From positions 434,001-498,000 of the forward strand of contig NZ_JAHBAY010000005.1 in the NCBI RefSeq assembly GCF_018499875.1: a stretch of DNA of 64,000 bases. Direction: 5' to 3'. The notes below the pieces were generated by a model. The model did no database searches, had not been told where the DNA came from, and worked only from the letters and a program-made list of their open reading frames with translations. Below are positions 55,976 to 64,000 of this stretch, one piece after another. The DNA comes from Kineosporia corallincola (GTDB lineage: Bacteria; Actinomycetota; Actinomycetes; Actinomycetales; Kineosporiaceae). The first letter of the stretch is position 1, and every line of letters begins with the position of its first letter. The translations under genes and the position numbers were made by a program.

Positions 55976-56401
55976 CTACAGGCGCACCAGAACCAGGTCC
56001 CACTGGCCGTGATCGTCCTCCCAGCCGCCGTCCACCTCGCCGATGTCCAGCGGATTGAACGCCGGTGGCACCTCGAGGGCGAAGAGCTCCTCGTTCTCGT
56101 GGCAGATCCGCGCCGCGTCCTCCCGGGATCCGTCGGTGGCCACCCGGATGTAGCGCACGCGCCACTCCGATCCACCAAGGTCCCGACCCACCAGATCGCG
56201 CCCGAAGACCTTTTCGCCGTCCACCTCGAACACCGTGTTCGGGCCGTCGACGGGCAGGGGGCCCGTGTCGTAGATGGTCAGATCGTCGTTCAGGACGTTC
56301 TTCTCACCCCGGAGCACAGCAGGTGAGAGCCAGTCCGGGTGGCGGTCCAGACCGACCTCGTAGACGAAGTTGCCCGAGGCGAACAGCGCGAAGATCGACA
56401 T
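55976..56401 (-). CDS. Hypothetical protein, about 141 residues
   Basis: ATG 56401 is chosen (MSIFALFASGNFVYEV); a frame to 56419 is also open, with no ribosome site for either. The protein is acidic, mixed beta/alpha, with no signal peptide, cysteine cluster or membrane segment (VFEVDGEKVFGRDLVGRDLGG, EWRVRYIRVATDG). No family recognised. It lies between a TetR gene on the same strand and the possible small pseudogene. Confidence 0.65.
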   Translation of the reverse strand: MSIFALFASGNFVYEVGLDRHPDWLSPAVLRGEKNVLNDDLTIYDTGPLPVDGPNTVFEVDGEKVFGRDLVGRDLGGSEWRVRYIRVATDGSREDAARICHENEELFALEVPPAFNPLDIGEVDGGWEDDHGQWDLVLVRL

Positions 56402-56454
56402 GACGGGGACCATATCCACCGCGAAGCCCTGGGACGACGAGAGGCCAGGACCGC

Positions 56455-57066
56455 TCAGGCCTGCTTGAGCCGGGCGTTACCGGCCGCGAGGATCTCGTCC
56501 GCCAGGTCCGGGGCCGATCGGGCGACCGCCCGGGAGACCACCAGCGAGCCGACCATCTGGCTGAACAGGGCGATGGCCTGCTCGCGGGCCTGCCCGGCGC
56601 TCAGGTCGGTGCCGGACTGGGACGCGTTCTCCAGCACCATCTCCGTGATGGCGCCGAAGAAGCCCTCGAGTCCGTGCTGGTACTCGGACTGCGCCCCGGC
56701 ACCGTCCCGTCCGGCGTCGGTGACCAGTGCGGCTGACGCGCAGCCGGTTTCGGGGTGGTCGCGGTGCTCGGGGTTCAGATAGGTGTCGAACATCTGGTCC
56801 AGGGCCGCCCGGGCCGAGCCGGGATGCTCTTCGCGGATGCCGGCCAGAGCCGCGAGGGAACTGACGAAGCCCTGGCGGAGGACCTCCCGGGCCAGGTCGT
56901 CCTTGGAGCCGAAGTGGTTGTAGAAGCCGCCGTGCGTCATCTCGGCCGACTTCATCAGCTCGGCGATGCCGATCCCGTGGACGCCGTGGGTGCGGAAGCC
57001 CCGGCCCGCGGCCTCGACGATCTTGTCGTGGTTGAGCTTCTTCTGCTCCTGCGTGAGGCGGGGCAC
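56455..57066 (-). CDS. TetR/AcrR-family transcription regulator
   Basis: A 203-residue protein starting at GTG 57066, with GGAAGGAG upstream. Helix-turn-helix at about 10-55 (KIVEAAGRGFRTHGVHGIGIAELMKSAEMTHGGFYNHFGSK); ligand-binding helices fill 60-200, including a Cys (PETGCASAALV) that could sense electrophiles, as in some QacR/NemR-like members. It is divergent from three oxidoreductase genes, with two matching dyads in between. Most likely their repressor. Confidence 0.95.
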   Translation of the reverse strand: MPRLTQEQKKLNHDKIVEAAGRGFRTHGVHGIGIAELMKSAEMTHGGFYNHFGSKDDLAREVLRQGFVSSLAALAGIREEHPGSARAALDQMFDTYLNPEHRDHPETGCASAALVTDAGRDGAGAQSEYQHGLEGFFGAITEMVLENASQSGTDLSAGQAREQAIALFSQMVGSLVVSRAVARSAPDLADEILAAGNARLKQA

Positions 57067-57135
57067 GTGAGTCTCCTTCCCGGGCGGGCGGTGCGGCGAA
57101 CCGCATCTGAGCAGGTCCGACACAGTTCGGCCCTT

Positions 57136-57151
57136 GATGATACCCGTCATC
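57136..57151. promoter_or_regulatory. Putative TetR operator (dyad 1)
   Basis: GATGATACCCGTCATC, a GATGA/TCATC dyad in the divergent region. The complement of dyad 2 matches it at 12 of 16 positions (RATGATRCYCGTCATY). Lies 70 bases before the TetR start. Confidence 0.55.
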
Positions 57152-57181
57152 ATTGATGCCCGCGCCGGCTTGACTTTTATT

Positions 57182-57197
57182 AATGACGAGCATCATT
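57182..57197. promoter_or_regulatory. Putative TetR operator (dyad 2), next to a TTGACT box
   Basis: AATGACGAGCATCATT, an AATGA/TCATT dyad. A -35-like TTGACT sits at 57170-57175 just upstream on the plus strand, so a repressor here would cover the promoter of the oxidoreductase genes. The local AT-rich stretch stands out from the GC-rich surroundings. Confidence 0.55.
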
Positions 57198-57253
57198 GTT
57201 TTTCGGGGCGGCCCTCAGGCCGTCTCGTGGTCACCAGGAGAAGTGAGTCAGGC

Positions 57254-57856
57254 ATGGACGTGGGAACGATCGGGGCGGGAGCCGTCGCGCAGGCCGTCGC
57301 CCGTCACCTCGTGGCAGCGGGCCACCGCGTGATGCTGAGCAACAGCCGCGGGCCGGCGTCGCTGGACGAGGTCGTGGCCGGACTGGGACCGCTGGCCAGT
57401 GCCGGCCCGGTCGCCGAGGCCGCGGCGGCCGACCTGGTGCTCCTCGCCGTCCGGTGGAGCGACGTACCGGCCGCGCTGGCCGGCGCGCCGGCCTGGAACG
57501 GGCGCATTCTGGTGGACGCCACCAATCACGTCCTCGGCCCGACCGTCGCGGACCTCGCCGAGCTCGGCGACGAGACCAGCAGCGAGTTCGTTGCCCGCCA
57601 CGCTCCCGGCGCGCGGGTGGTGAAGGCCTTCAGCACCCTGTACGGGTCGTACATCGCGGCGGATCCCCGGCATGCCGATGGCCGGCAGATCCTCTTCTGC
57701 GCCGGTGACGACGCCGAGGCCAAAGCGGTCTTCCAGAGGACGTTCGACGCCGTCGGTTTCGCTCCGGTGGACGTGGGGACGTTGCGCGAGGGCGGCCGGC
57801 TCATGCAGGTCGGAGGGGGCCCGCTCTCCGCGCTCCACGCTCTCCGCCAGGACTGA
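57254..57856 (+). CDS. NAD(P)-binding oxidoreductase, F420-reductase-like
   Basis: A 200-residue protein starting at ATG 57254 (AGGAG about 15 bases upstream; other starts upstream are not better). Rossmann motif TIGAGAVAQAVARHL at residues 5-19, then MLSNSRGPASL and an AVRWSDVPAAL segment as in NADPH-dependent F420 reductases (the NADP_oxidoreductase_F420 family). No extra domain. First of three genes read away from TetR. Confidence 0.85.
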   Translation: MDVGTIGAGAVAQAVARHLVAAGHRVMLSNSRGPASLDEVVAGLGPLASAGPVAEAAAADLVLLAVRWSDVPAALAGAPAWNGRILVDATNHVLGPTVADLAELGDETSSEFVARHAPGARVVKAFSTLYGSYIAADPRHADGRQILFCAGDDAEAKAVFQRTFDAVGFAPVDVGTLREGGRLMQVGGGPLSALHALRQD

Positions 57857-57880
57857 CCGACACCGCGAAAGGAATACCCC

Positions 57881-58861
57881 GTGAAGGCACTGGCATACGA
57901 AAAGGCCCACCCCCTGGATGCGTTCGCTCTGGAACTCATGGACGTCGACGAACCGCGGACGCGTGACAGTGATCTGCTGATCGAGGTGCGGGCCGTGGGC
58001 GTCAACCCGGGTGAGGCGCTCATCCGGCAGATGCGCAGCGCACCCCCGGGTGGACGCGTCGTCCTCGGCTGGGAGTTCGCCGGGGTGGTGGTCGCAACCG
58101 GTTCGGCGACACATGGTTTCGCCGTGGGCGACCGGGTCATGGGCACCGGGGACGTCACCCGGGACGGCTGCTGGGCCGAACGCGTGGCCGTCGACCACCG
58201 GGTCGCCGCCAGGATCCCGGATCAGCTCTCCTTCACGGATGCCGCCTCCCTGCCCGTCGGCGGCCTCACCGCCTGGGAAGCCCTGTTCCGGGATCAGGGC
58301 GGACTACCGGCCGGGGTCGGGAACGTCCTGGTCGTCGGCGGCGCCGGAGGCGTGGGCTCGATGGCGACGCAACTGCTCAGGAGCCGGACGTCCGCGCGGG
58401 TGATCGCCACCGCCTCCCGGCCCGAATCCCGCGCATGGTGCACGGCCATGGGGGCCGATCTGGTCGTCGACCACACCGCGGACGTCGCCGGCCGGCTGCG
58501 GACCGCGGGCGTCGAGCAGATCGATCTGGTGCTCTCCACCCGGGGCACCGCCGGCAACATCGGCTGGATCACCGACGTCCTGCGTCCGTTCGGTCATCTG
58601 GCGACCACCGACCTCACCGGCACCACCGACATCGAACCCTTGATCCAGAAATCCGTATCCGTGCACACGGAAATGGTTTTCAGCCGGGTCGTCACCGGCC
58701 ACGAACTTCACCGGCAGGGACAGATCCTCGCCGAACTGGCGAGCCACGCACGCCCGATCGTGACCACACGACTGCACGGTCTCACCGTGGACTCCATGCG
58801 GCAGGCCCACGCGCTGGCCGAAAGCGGTCGCACCGTCGGGAAAACCGTCATCACCGCCTGA
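57881..58861 (+). CDS. Zinc-independent quinone-oxidoreductase-like MDR dehydrogenase
   Basis: A 326-residue protein starting at GTG 57881, with GAAAGGA upstream. GroES-like N-terminal domain (residues 1-125), Rossmann motif VVGGAGGVGSMATQLL at about 147-162, then ASRPESRAWCTAMGADLVVDH. It lacks the usual catalytic and structural Zn cysteine clusters, like the QOR/zeta-crystallin branch. It reduces quinones or similar electrophiles with NADPH. 24 bases downstream of the first oxidoreductase gene; one operon. Confidence 0.9.
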   Translation: MKALAYEKAHPLDAFALELMDVDEPRTRDSDLLIEVRAVGVNPGEALIRQMRSAPPGGRVVLGWEFAGVVVATGSATHGFAVGDRVMGTGDVTRDGCWAERVAVDHRVAARIPDQLSFTDAASLPVGGLTAWEALFRDQGGLPAGVGNVLVVGGAGGVGSMATQLLRSRTSARVIATASRPESRAWCTAMGADLVVDHTADVAGRLRTAGVEQIDLVLSTRGTAGNIGWITDVLRPFGHLATTDLTGTTDIEPLIQKSVSVHTEMVFSRVVTGHELHRQGQILAELASHARPIVTTRLHGLTVDSMRQAHALAESGRTVGKTVITA

Positions 58862-58894
58862 CCGATCACCGAACCACAGAACAGGAACGAACAC

Positions 58895-59791
58895 ATGGGC
58901 AAGCTGCTCGTCACCGGAGCCACCGGAAACCTGGGCCGTCAGACCCTGGAACTCCTCCTCGAGAGCGTCCCCGCCGATCGCCTGGCCGGGCTCGCCCGCA
59001 CCCCCGAGCGGGCGGCCGACCTGGCCGGACGGGGGGTGGACATCCGCCAGGGCGACTACCTCGACCAGGCCTCGCTGGTGCGGGCCTTCGACGGGGTGGA
59101 CCGGCTGCTGCTCGTCTCGGCGCAGGCCTTCACCGATCGAAACACCCAGCACCTCAACGCCATCACGGCGGCGAAGCAGGCCGGTGTGAAGCACGTGATC
59201 TACACGGCGATCCAGCGCGACGAGGCACTCGGCATCAACCAGGTGGGTGTCACCGAGTCCGACGTGTTCACCGAGCAGGCGCTGCGTGCCTCCGGGCTGA
59301 CGTACACCATCCTCTACAACCCGATGTACCTCGACCAGTTCGACGGATACGTCGGAGCCGACGCGTACGAGAAGGGTGTGCGTGTTCCCCCGGGCGAGGG
59401 CACCATGGCACCGGCCCTGCTGCGCGACCTCGCCGCCGGCAACGTGGCCGTGCTCACCCAGGACGGCCACGAGAACAAGACCTACACGCTCAACGGCAGC
59501 GAGGCCGCGTCGTACCGGGACATCGCCGCCACCTTGAGCGAGATCCACGGCAGGACGGTTCCCTACCTTCCCGTCACCGTGGAGGAGTTCCACGAGAGTT
59601 ACGTCCGGAACGGCCTTCCCGAGCCGGTCGCCGAGTTCCTGACGGCCTGGGTGGCCGGCGTCGGCCTCGGCTCGTTCAGCAAGAGCACCGACGACCTGGA
59701 GCGGCTCATCGGCTACCGGCCCACCGGCTACCGGGAGTTCCTGGAGAAGAACTATCCCTCGGTCGCACCTCGAACGGGGTCCGGCGCCTGA
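58895..59791 (+). CDS. NmrA-like atypical SDR (NAD(P)H:quinone reductase type)
   Basis: A 298-residue protein starting at ATG 58895, with CAGGAA upstream. Glycine motif TGATGNLGRQTLELL at residues 7-21, followed by ARTPERAADLAGRGVDIRQGDYLD, the QOR2/NmrA pattern; substrate-binding helices after residue 150 (ITAAKQAGVKHVIYTAIQRDE). The YxxxK active site is absent, as expected for the class. Third gene of the TetR-controlled cassette, likely quinone or redox stress. Confidence 0.9.
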   Translation: MGKLLVTGATGNLGRQTLELLLESVPADRLAGLARTPERAADLAGRGVDIRQGDYLDQASLVRAFDGVDRLLLVSAQAFTDRNTQHLNAITAAKQAGVKHVIYTAIQRDEALGINQVGVTESDVFTEQALRASGLTYTILYNPMYLDQFDGYVGADAYEKGVRVPPGEGTMAPALLRDLAAGNVAVLTQDGHENKTYTLNGSEAASYRDIAATLSEIHGRTVPYLPVTVEEFHESYVRNGLPEPVAEFLTAWVAGVGLGSFSKSTDDLERLIGYRPTGYREFLEKNYPSVAPRTGSGA

Positions 59792-60016
59792 TCGACGCGC
59801 CGGGCCCGGGGCGAACCGGCCTGCGGCGTGGTGGTGCCGTCTCTGCCTGGATACGGTGAAGACGCCGGGAACTTCTCAGGCAGCCGTCATGCGCCGGCTC
59901 ACCGCCCGGCGCGGGTGGGGAGGCAGCGGCTTGGTTGTTTGCCGGACGCGCGAGGGGCAGACTCACTTCTGCGGCGTCTCAGCCCGAGCGCTGTTGTCGT
60001 TCGTGGAGGCGGAGTA
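59792..60016. other. Intergenic region before the hybrid kinase
   Basis: About 225 GC-rich bases between the SDR gene and the kinase gene. No strong hairpin, promoter box or small gene seen; it must hold the kinase promoter if the kinase is not read from the upstream operon. Confidence 0.4.
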
Positions 60017-63000
60017 GTGGGCCAGCAACAGGCGCCGCAGGTCATTGCCATGGTCTCCTCCGCCGGTGGTCTGGAGGCCATGACGACGGTCCTGCGCGGA
60101 ATGGACGTCGGCCTTCCGGTGTCCGTCGTCGTGCAACAGCACCTCGGCAGCACCGGCAGCATTCTGGTGGATCTTCTGCGCCGGCGTGCGGGTGTCGAGG
60201 CGGAATGGGCTCATGACAGCGGGCGGTTGCAGCCGGGCCGTGTCCTGGTGGCTCCGCCTCGCAGGCGACTGGAGTTCTTTCCCGATGGGTCCTATGAACT
60301 GAAGGACATCGAGACCGGAATCCGGAGTCTTCCGCACGATGCGATGCTGACCTCGCTCGCCGACTCGTTCGGCGCCGGGGTGCTCGCCGTGATCCTGACC
60401 GGGATGGGCCGCGACGGTGCGGCGGGTGTGACCGCCGTGCAAGCAGCCAACGGTGTGGTCATCGCCCAGAGTGAGGACACCGCAGAACAACCTTCCATGC
60501 CCCGGTTCGCCGCGGAGGCCGGCGCCGACCTGGTGCTCCCGCTGCACGAAATCGCCCGGGTCCTCACCGACGTCGTCGCCGGCCAGGAACTCCCCCGACC
60601 GGAAGGAGAGCAGGCCGCACTCCGGGCGACGTTCGGCGAGGCGGGCGAGATCGCCCGGCTCGCCAGGGAAATCGACTGGTTGACAACAACTCTCGGACCG
60701 GTGCGATTCTGGCCGGATGCCCAGCGGATGGCGGTCCGCCAGGCGATGGACGCGCCCCACGGCATCACCCTCTTCCTCGGTCCCGACCACATCATCATCC
60801 AGAACGATGTCGGGCTGGTCTCGATGGGCGGCGTGCAGGCACAGAAGCTGGGGCTTTCGTTCGCGCAGGCTTACCCCGAGGCGCTGGCGTACATGCAACC
60901 CGTCCTGGCGACCGTCATGGCTGGTGGCCGTGTGTACCACGAGGCCACCCTGGTCCCCTTCGACAAGCAGGGCCGGATCGAGCACGCCTGGTTCGACATG
61001 TCCTACACCCCGATCCGTACGGTCGACGGCAGCATCCTCGGAGTCCAGCAGACCTTCCTCGATCGCACCGAGGAGGTGCTGAACCGACGTCGTCTACAGA
61101 CCCTCAACCGGCTGGCCGCGGTGGCGGGTGCGCGCAGTCGCGCCGAGGCACTGGTCGCCGCGACAGAGGTGCTCGACGCAGCTGAGGACGTCCCTTTCGC
61201 GATGGCGTACCTCATCGAGCCCGCCCGTGCCCAGGCGTCGCTGGCGGCGGTGTGCGGTGTGGAACCAGGTGGCAGCATCGCTCCGCACCGACTGCGTCTC
61301 ACGCCAGGCACGGTCTGGCCGCTGCACCGGGTGCTCGGCGAACGCACCGAGATCGTCCTCGACGACATGACCGACCGATTTCGCGGGCACCGCGTCGGGG
61401 ACGGGCAGGTCGTGCCCCGGGAAGCCGTCCTGTATCCCCTCACCGGCCACGCTGACGGAGACATCAGCGGTGTACTCGTCCTGGGGGCCCATCCGGGGAC
61501 ACCGCTCGACGTTGCCTACCGCGCGTTCCTGACGCTTGTCGGCGAGTCGGTGGCGGCCAAGGCACAGGAGGGGCATGCCCGTCATCAGGAGCAGCAGAGG
61601 CTGACCCAGCTGGCCGAGCTCGACCGGGCCAAGACCGAGTTCTTCTCCAACGTCAGCCATGAGTTCCGGACGCCGCTGACCCTCATGCTCTCCCCGCTCG
61701 AGGATCTGATGCAGGAGGCCGGCGACCCGGTCGCGGCACCCCGGGCCGTGATCGATGTCGTCCAGCGCAACGCCCAGCGCCTGCTGCGTCTGGTCAACAC
61801 GATGCTGGACTTCTCTCAGATCGAAGCCGGCCGGATGCGGGCTCAGCTGGTCCCCACCGACCTGAGTTCTTTGACCCAGGAGGTCAGCTCGATGTTCCGG
61901 AGCACGGTCGAGAATGCCGGCCTGGAACTGCGGGTGGACACCGGGCCACTGCCGCACCCGGTTCAGGTCGACCCCGAGATGTGGGAGAAGATCGTCTCCA
62001 ACCTGCTGTCCAACGCTTTCAAGTTCACCTGGACCGGGAGCATCGAGATCACCCTTCGGGCCTTGCCGAAACACGTCGAGCTCACGGTCCGTGACACCGG
62101 TGTCGGGATCGCGGCCGATCAGCTCCCCCACCTCTTCAAGCGTTTTCACCGGGTGCACGGCATCCGCGGACGCACCCACGAAGGGGCCGGAATCGGTCTG
62201 GCCCTGGTCAACGAACTGATTCGCCGGCATCACGGCCGGGTACGCCTGACCAGCGAGCTCGAGGTGGGCACCACGGTGACCGTGTGGATCCCGCTGAACC
62301 GCCGTCCGGTCCCGGGAGCAGTGGTACCGGCCGCGCGCGAGCCGGGCCGGTTGGCTGCGGCGATGGCTGAAGAAGCGCTTCGCTGGGGCGAAGCCACCGA
62401 TCTGGTGCCGGTGCCGGACGACCGGGAACCGGCGGCGCCGATCCCGGGTGCGCGTCTCCTGGTGGTCGACGACAACCCGGACATGCGTAAGTACCTGGTG
62501 CGTCTGCTGCAATCGCGCTGGCGCGTGGCGTCTGCGGGCGACGGGTCGCAGGCGCTGGAGCAGGCCCGGCGCAACCCGCCCGATCTGGTGCTGACCGACA
62601 CCATGATGCCGGGTACGGACGGATTCTCCCTCCTGCGGGAGATCCGCGCAGACCCCCGGCTGGCCGCTGTTCCCGTTGTCCTGGTGACAGCGCGCGCCGG
62701 AGAGCAGGCCGCCGTCGAAGGACTGCTGGCGGGTGCCGACGACTACGTCGTGAAGCCCTTCTCCGCGCGAGAACTCGTCGCCCGGATAGCGGCGCAACTG
62801 GAGCTGTCGGCGATGCGCCGGCGCCTGGTGGCCGCGGACACGTACCGCCTGGCCCTCACCCATGCCCTCCAGGATCTGTCGGACCCGGACGTCATGCAGC
62901 AGCGGGCGATCGAGATCCTGGCCGAGGAGCTCGGCGTCACCAATGTGCACTACTGCGAGGTGAACAGCGACGCCGGAACCTTGGCGGTGCTGGCCGAGCA

Positions 63001-64000
63001 CCGCCAGGCCGGGCCCTCCTACCTGGGCACCTACCGGCTCGACGAGTGGGGCGGTGCCTTTCTGGGACAGACCCTGGGGCGGGGCCGGTCCCTGGTGATC
63101 GATGACGTGAGGGGCTGCGATCTCGACGACGTGGGCCGGGCCGCCTGGGAATCGGCAGGTGTCCGCGCGGTGGTGAAGGTACCGCTGTCGCGTGAGGGCC
63201 GATGGATCGGGCATCTGGCCGCCCTCCAGGACCGCCCTCGTCGCTGGACGCCGCAGGAGGTCGCTCTGGTCGAGGAAACAGCGGCCCGTACCTGGGCCTT
63301 CATCGAACGGACCCGCGCCGAGGCCCAGCTGAGGCGGTTCGCCGCCCTGGTCGAGGCCAGCGACGAGTTGATCGGCATCTGCGACCACGACCTCGTGCCG
63401 CTCTACACCAACGCCGCCGCGCTCGCCCACATCGGGCTGGAGGACGCCGGCGACCCACGACTACGGACCATGCTGGACGTCGTCCATCCCGACGACCTGG
63501 TCCAGGCCCAGGAACTCTTCGCGACAGCGCGCCGCGACGGCCACGCGGAATCCGAGTTGCGGCTGCGCCGGTTCGACACGCAGGAGATCCGCTGGGTCAT
63601 CTACTCGGTCACGCTGCTGCCCGGAAAAGCCGAGAAACCTGGTGGATTCGCGATTCTGGCCCGGGACGTGACCGAGCGTCGTCATGCGGAGGCAGCGGTG
63701 CAGGACAGCGAACGGCGGATGCGGCTGGCGACGGCCGCGACGGGGATGGTGACCTGGGAGTGGCTGCCCGGCGAGGACAGCATCACCACCAGCGAAAACT
63801 TCGCCAGCGTCTACGGCCTGCCGGAACTGGCCGGTGTGGACGCCGGATTCGCCCTGGTCCTGCCCGAGGACCACGCGGCCCATCAGGCGAACGTACAGAG
63901 AATCGCCGCCGAGGGCGGACGCTACCTTTCACAGTTCCGGATCCGGCGACCGGACGGGCGCATCGTCTGGCTCGAGGAACGAGCAGAGGCAACGCTGGCG
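60017..64000 (+). CDS. Hybrid sensor histidine kinase with N-terminal CheB methylesterase domain, C-terminus cut by window
   Basis: Open from GTG 60017 (GGAGGCGGAG upstream) to the right edge: 1,328 codons with no stop. Residues 9-185 are a CheB methylesterase with the full triad: S15 (SSAGG), H42 (QQHL), D133 (TGMGRDG). Then a PAS-like domain (about 215-350), a GAF-like domain (about 360-510), HisKA with H548 (NVSHEFRTPLT), HATPase (NLLSNAFKFT, DTGVGIA, GAGIGLALV), a receiver with D861 (VLTDTMMPG) and the conserved KPFSAREL, a second GAF (about 950-1090), and two PAS/PAC domains to the end. No CheR methyltransferase is seen in the window. Cytosolic. It probably couples a phosphorelay to methylesterase-like output, or uses the CheB domain as a sensor. 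Family confident; signal unknown. Confidence 0.93.
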   Translation, partial: MGQQQAPQVIAMVSSAGGLEAMTTVLRGMDVGLPVSVVVQQHLGSTGSILVDLLRRRAGVEAEWAHDSGRLQPGRVLVAPPRRRLEFFPDGSYELKDIETGIRSLPHDAMLTSLADSFGAGVLAVILTGMGRDGAAGVTAVQAANGVVIAQSEDTAEQPSMPRFAAEAGADLVLPLHEIARVLTDVVAGQELPRPEGEQAALRATFGEAGEIARLAREIDWLTTTLGPVRFWPDAQRMAVRQAMDAPHGITLFLGPDHIIIQNDVGLVSMGGVQAQKLGLSFAQAYPEALAYMQPVLATVMAGGRVYHEATLVPFDKQGRIEHAWFDMSYTPIRTVDGSILGVQQTFLDRTEEVLNRRRLQTLNRLAAVAGARSRAEALVAATEVLDAAEDVPFAMAYLIEPARAQASLAAVCGVEPGGSIAPHRLRLTPGTVWPLHRVLGERTEIVLDDMTDRFRGHRVGDGQVVPREAVLYPLTGHADGDISGVLVLGAHPGTPLDVAYRAFLTLVGESVAAKAQEGHARHQEQQRLTQLAELDRAKTEFFSNVSHEFRTPLTLMLSPLEDLMQEAGDPVAAPRAVIDVVQRNAQRLLRLVNTMLDFSQIEAGRMRAQLVPTDLSSLTQEVSSMFRSTVENAGLELRVDTGPLPHPVQVDPEMWEKIVSNLLSNAFKFTWTGSIEITLRALPKHVELTVRDTGVGIAADQLPHLFKRFHRVHGIRGRTHEGAGIGLALVNELIRRHHGRVRLTSELEVGTTVTVWIPLNRRPVPGAVVPAAREPGRLAAAMAEEALRWGEATDLVPVPDDREPAAPIPGARLLVVDDNPDMRKYLVRLLQSRWRVASAGDGSQALEQARRNPPDLVLTDTMMPGTDGFSLLREIRADPRLAAVPVVLVTARAGEQAAVEGLLAGADDYVVKPFSARELVARIAAQLELSAMRRRLVAADTYRLALTHALQDLSDPDVMQQRAIEILAEELGVTNVHYCEVNSDAGTLAVLAEHRQAGPSYLGTYRLDEWGGAFLGQTLGRGRSLVIDDVRGCDLDDVGRAAWESAGVRAVVKVPLSREGRWIGHLAALQDRPRRWTPQEVALVEETAARTWAFIERTRAEAQLRRFAALVEASDELIGICDHDLVPLYTNAAALAHIGLEDAGDPRLRTMLDVVHPDDLVQAQELFATARRDGHAESELRLRRFDTQEIRWVIYSVTLLPGKAEKPGGFAILARDVTERRHAEAAVQDSERRMRLATAATGMVTWEWLPGEDSITTSENFASVYGLPELAGVDAGFALVLPEDHAAHQANVQRIAAEGGRYLSQFRIRRPDGRIVWLEERAEATLA

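Noticed and set aside
61094-63430. Open minus-strand frame opposite the hybrid kinase
   Set aside because: It overlaps conserved HisKA, ATPase and receiver motifs on the other strand; composition is shadow-like.

Overview
The window is a piece of a very GC-rich actinobacterial chromosome. GTG starts are common, the third codon position is almost always G or C, it carries an actinobacterial type VII (ESX-like) secretion locus, and next to it lies a housekeeping gene, dnaE. I cannot name the genus; a Streptomyces- or Kineosporia-like actinomycete fits. No tRNA, rRNA, CRISPR array, transposase or integrase was seen.

The left three quarters (1-48,268) form one large type VII secretion region. 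A minus-strand operon starts at about 29,013 and runs leftward: eccD, eccB, an ESAT-6-like protein, a WXG100 protein, a 126-residue small protein, an 848-residue protein with a helical head and a huge low-complexity tail, a YbaB-like protein, a 106-residue helical protein, and one open frame of at least 7,172 residues that leaves the window at its left edge. Divergently, eccC and a mycosin gene are read rightward. By motif alignment the mycosin has lost its catalytic Asp and Ser. Most genes of the operon overlap or sit a few bases apart. No eccE was found.

The middle (34,400-48,300) holds regulators and accessory secretion genes: a LuxR-type large ATPase regulator, a DeoR-type regulator, an ECF-like sigma factor, and a second minus-strand operon. 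That operon encodes a 1,058-residue protein with a degenerate ADP-ribosyltransferase-like tail, an unknown 356-residue protein, and a beta-helix protein fused to two CbbX/EccA-like AAA+ domains. Divergent from it is a soluble EccC-like ATPase. The simplest reading is one secretion apparatus built around a giant, apparently single-cysteine polypeptide, with two soluble ATPase systems and a pseudo-mycosin as accessories.

From 48,480 rightward the window is more ordinary: a zinc-ribbon small protein coupled to dnaE, a methyltransferase remnant, an unknown protein, a MarR regulator with an epimerase-like SDR, a possible frameshifted small membrane protein, and a TetR regulator divergent from three NAD(P)H-linked oxidoreductase genes (a redox or electrophile-stress cassette with paired operators). 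Last comes a very large hybrid sensor kinase with an N-terminal CheB methylesterase domain, which leaves the window at its right edge.
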